This document shows, in pieces, positions 6,467 through 6,529 of a stretch of DNA of 6,529 nucleotides. Made by a program: the position numbers and the translations under genes. How positions within the stretch are numbered: the first letter of the stretch is position 1; every line of letters starts with the position of its first letter. Origin of the DNA: CAYMST01 sp964393115 (GTDB taxonomy: Bacteria > Bacteroidota > Bacteroidia > Cytophagales > Cyclobacteriaceae); NCBI GenBank assembly GCA_964393115.1, contig CAYMST010000267.1:1-6529 (forward strand), read 5' to 3'. The notes below the pieces were generated by a model, which had not been told where the DNA came from, did no database searches, and was given only the letters and a program-made list of their open reading frames with translations.

Positions 6467-6529
6467 CGAGCTTTGCGATATCTTTTTCGGTGCTAGGACA
6501 ACACTGTCTATATGTCTATTTTCATCGAG

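Overview
The window looks like a piece of a Bacteroidota chromosome, most likely a Cytophagales-type relative. This is inferred from the moderately AT-rich base composition, a DnaK of typical bacterial form with a DVEFEEVDDKK tail, A-rich start regions that mostly lack Shine-Dalgarno sequences, a membrane-anchored AraC-type regulator, and a secreted protein whose signal peptide ends in AQ. No 16S rRNA or other taxonomic marker is present, so the placement is approximate.

Layout, left to right. Positions 1-358 hold no convincing gene but contain a notable stem-loop at 110-150. Positions 359-1462 (+) encode a regulator with about seven predicted membrane helices followed by an AraC-type DNA-binding domain. 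Positions 1572-2048 (+) encode a small cytosolic alpha/beta protein that resembles SpoIIAA/STAS-like proteins. Its start is fixed by a strong Shine-Dalgarno sequence lying inside a longer, misleading open frame. Positions 2209-4146 (+) encode the chaperone DnaK, closed by a clear rho-independent terminator at 4171-4201. Positions 4235-4750 (+) encode an unrecognised small exported or lipoprotein-like protein. Positions 4751-5056 hold no gene, but the text looks like structured RNA and may be a 5' fragment of a group II intron. On the minus strand, a serine alpha/beta hydrolase (from 6466 or beyond the right edge, down to 5591) is followed after 24 bases by a secreted ricin-B-like beta-trefoil protein (5566-5057).

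The + strand genes do not form an obvious pathway. dnaK appears to be its own transcription unit with a terminator behind it. The regulator and the STAS-like gene are only 109 bases apart and may share signalling context, but nothing proves it. The hydrolase and lectin are very probably co-transcribed and converge on the + strand genes across the 306-base gap. Apart from the possible intron fragment, no mobile element, CRISPR array, tRNA or rRNA was seen, and no coherent new multi-gene system is evident.
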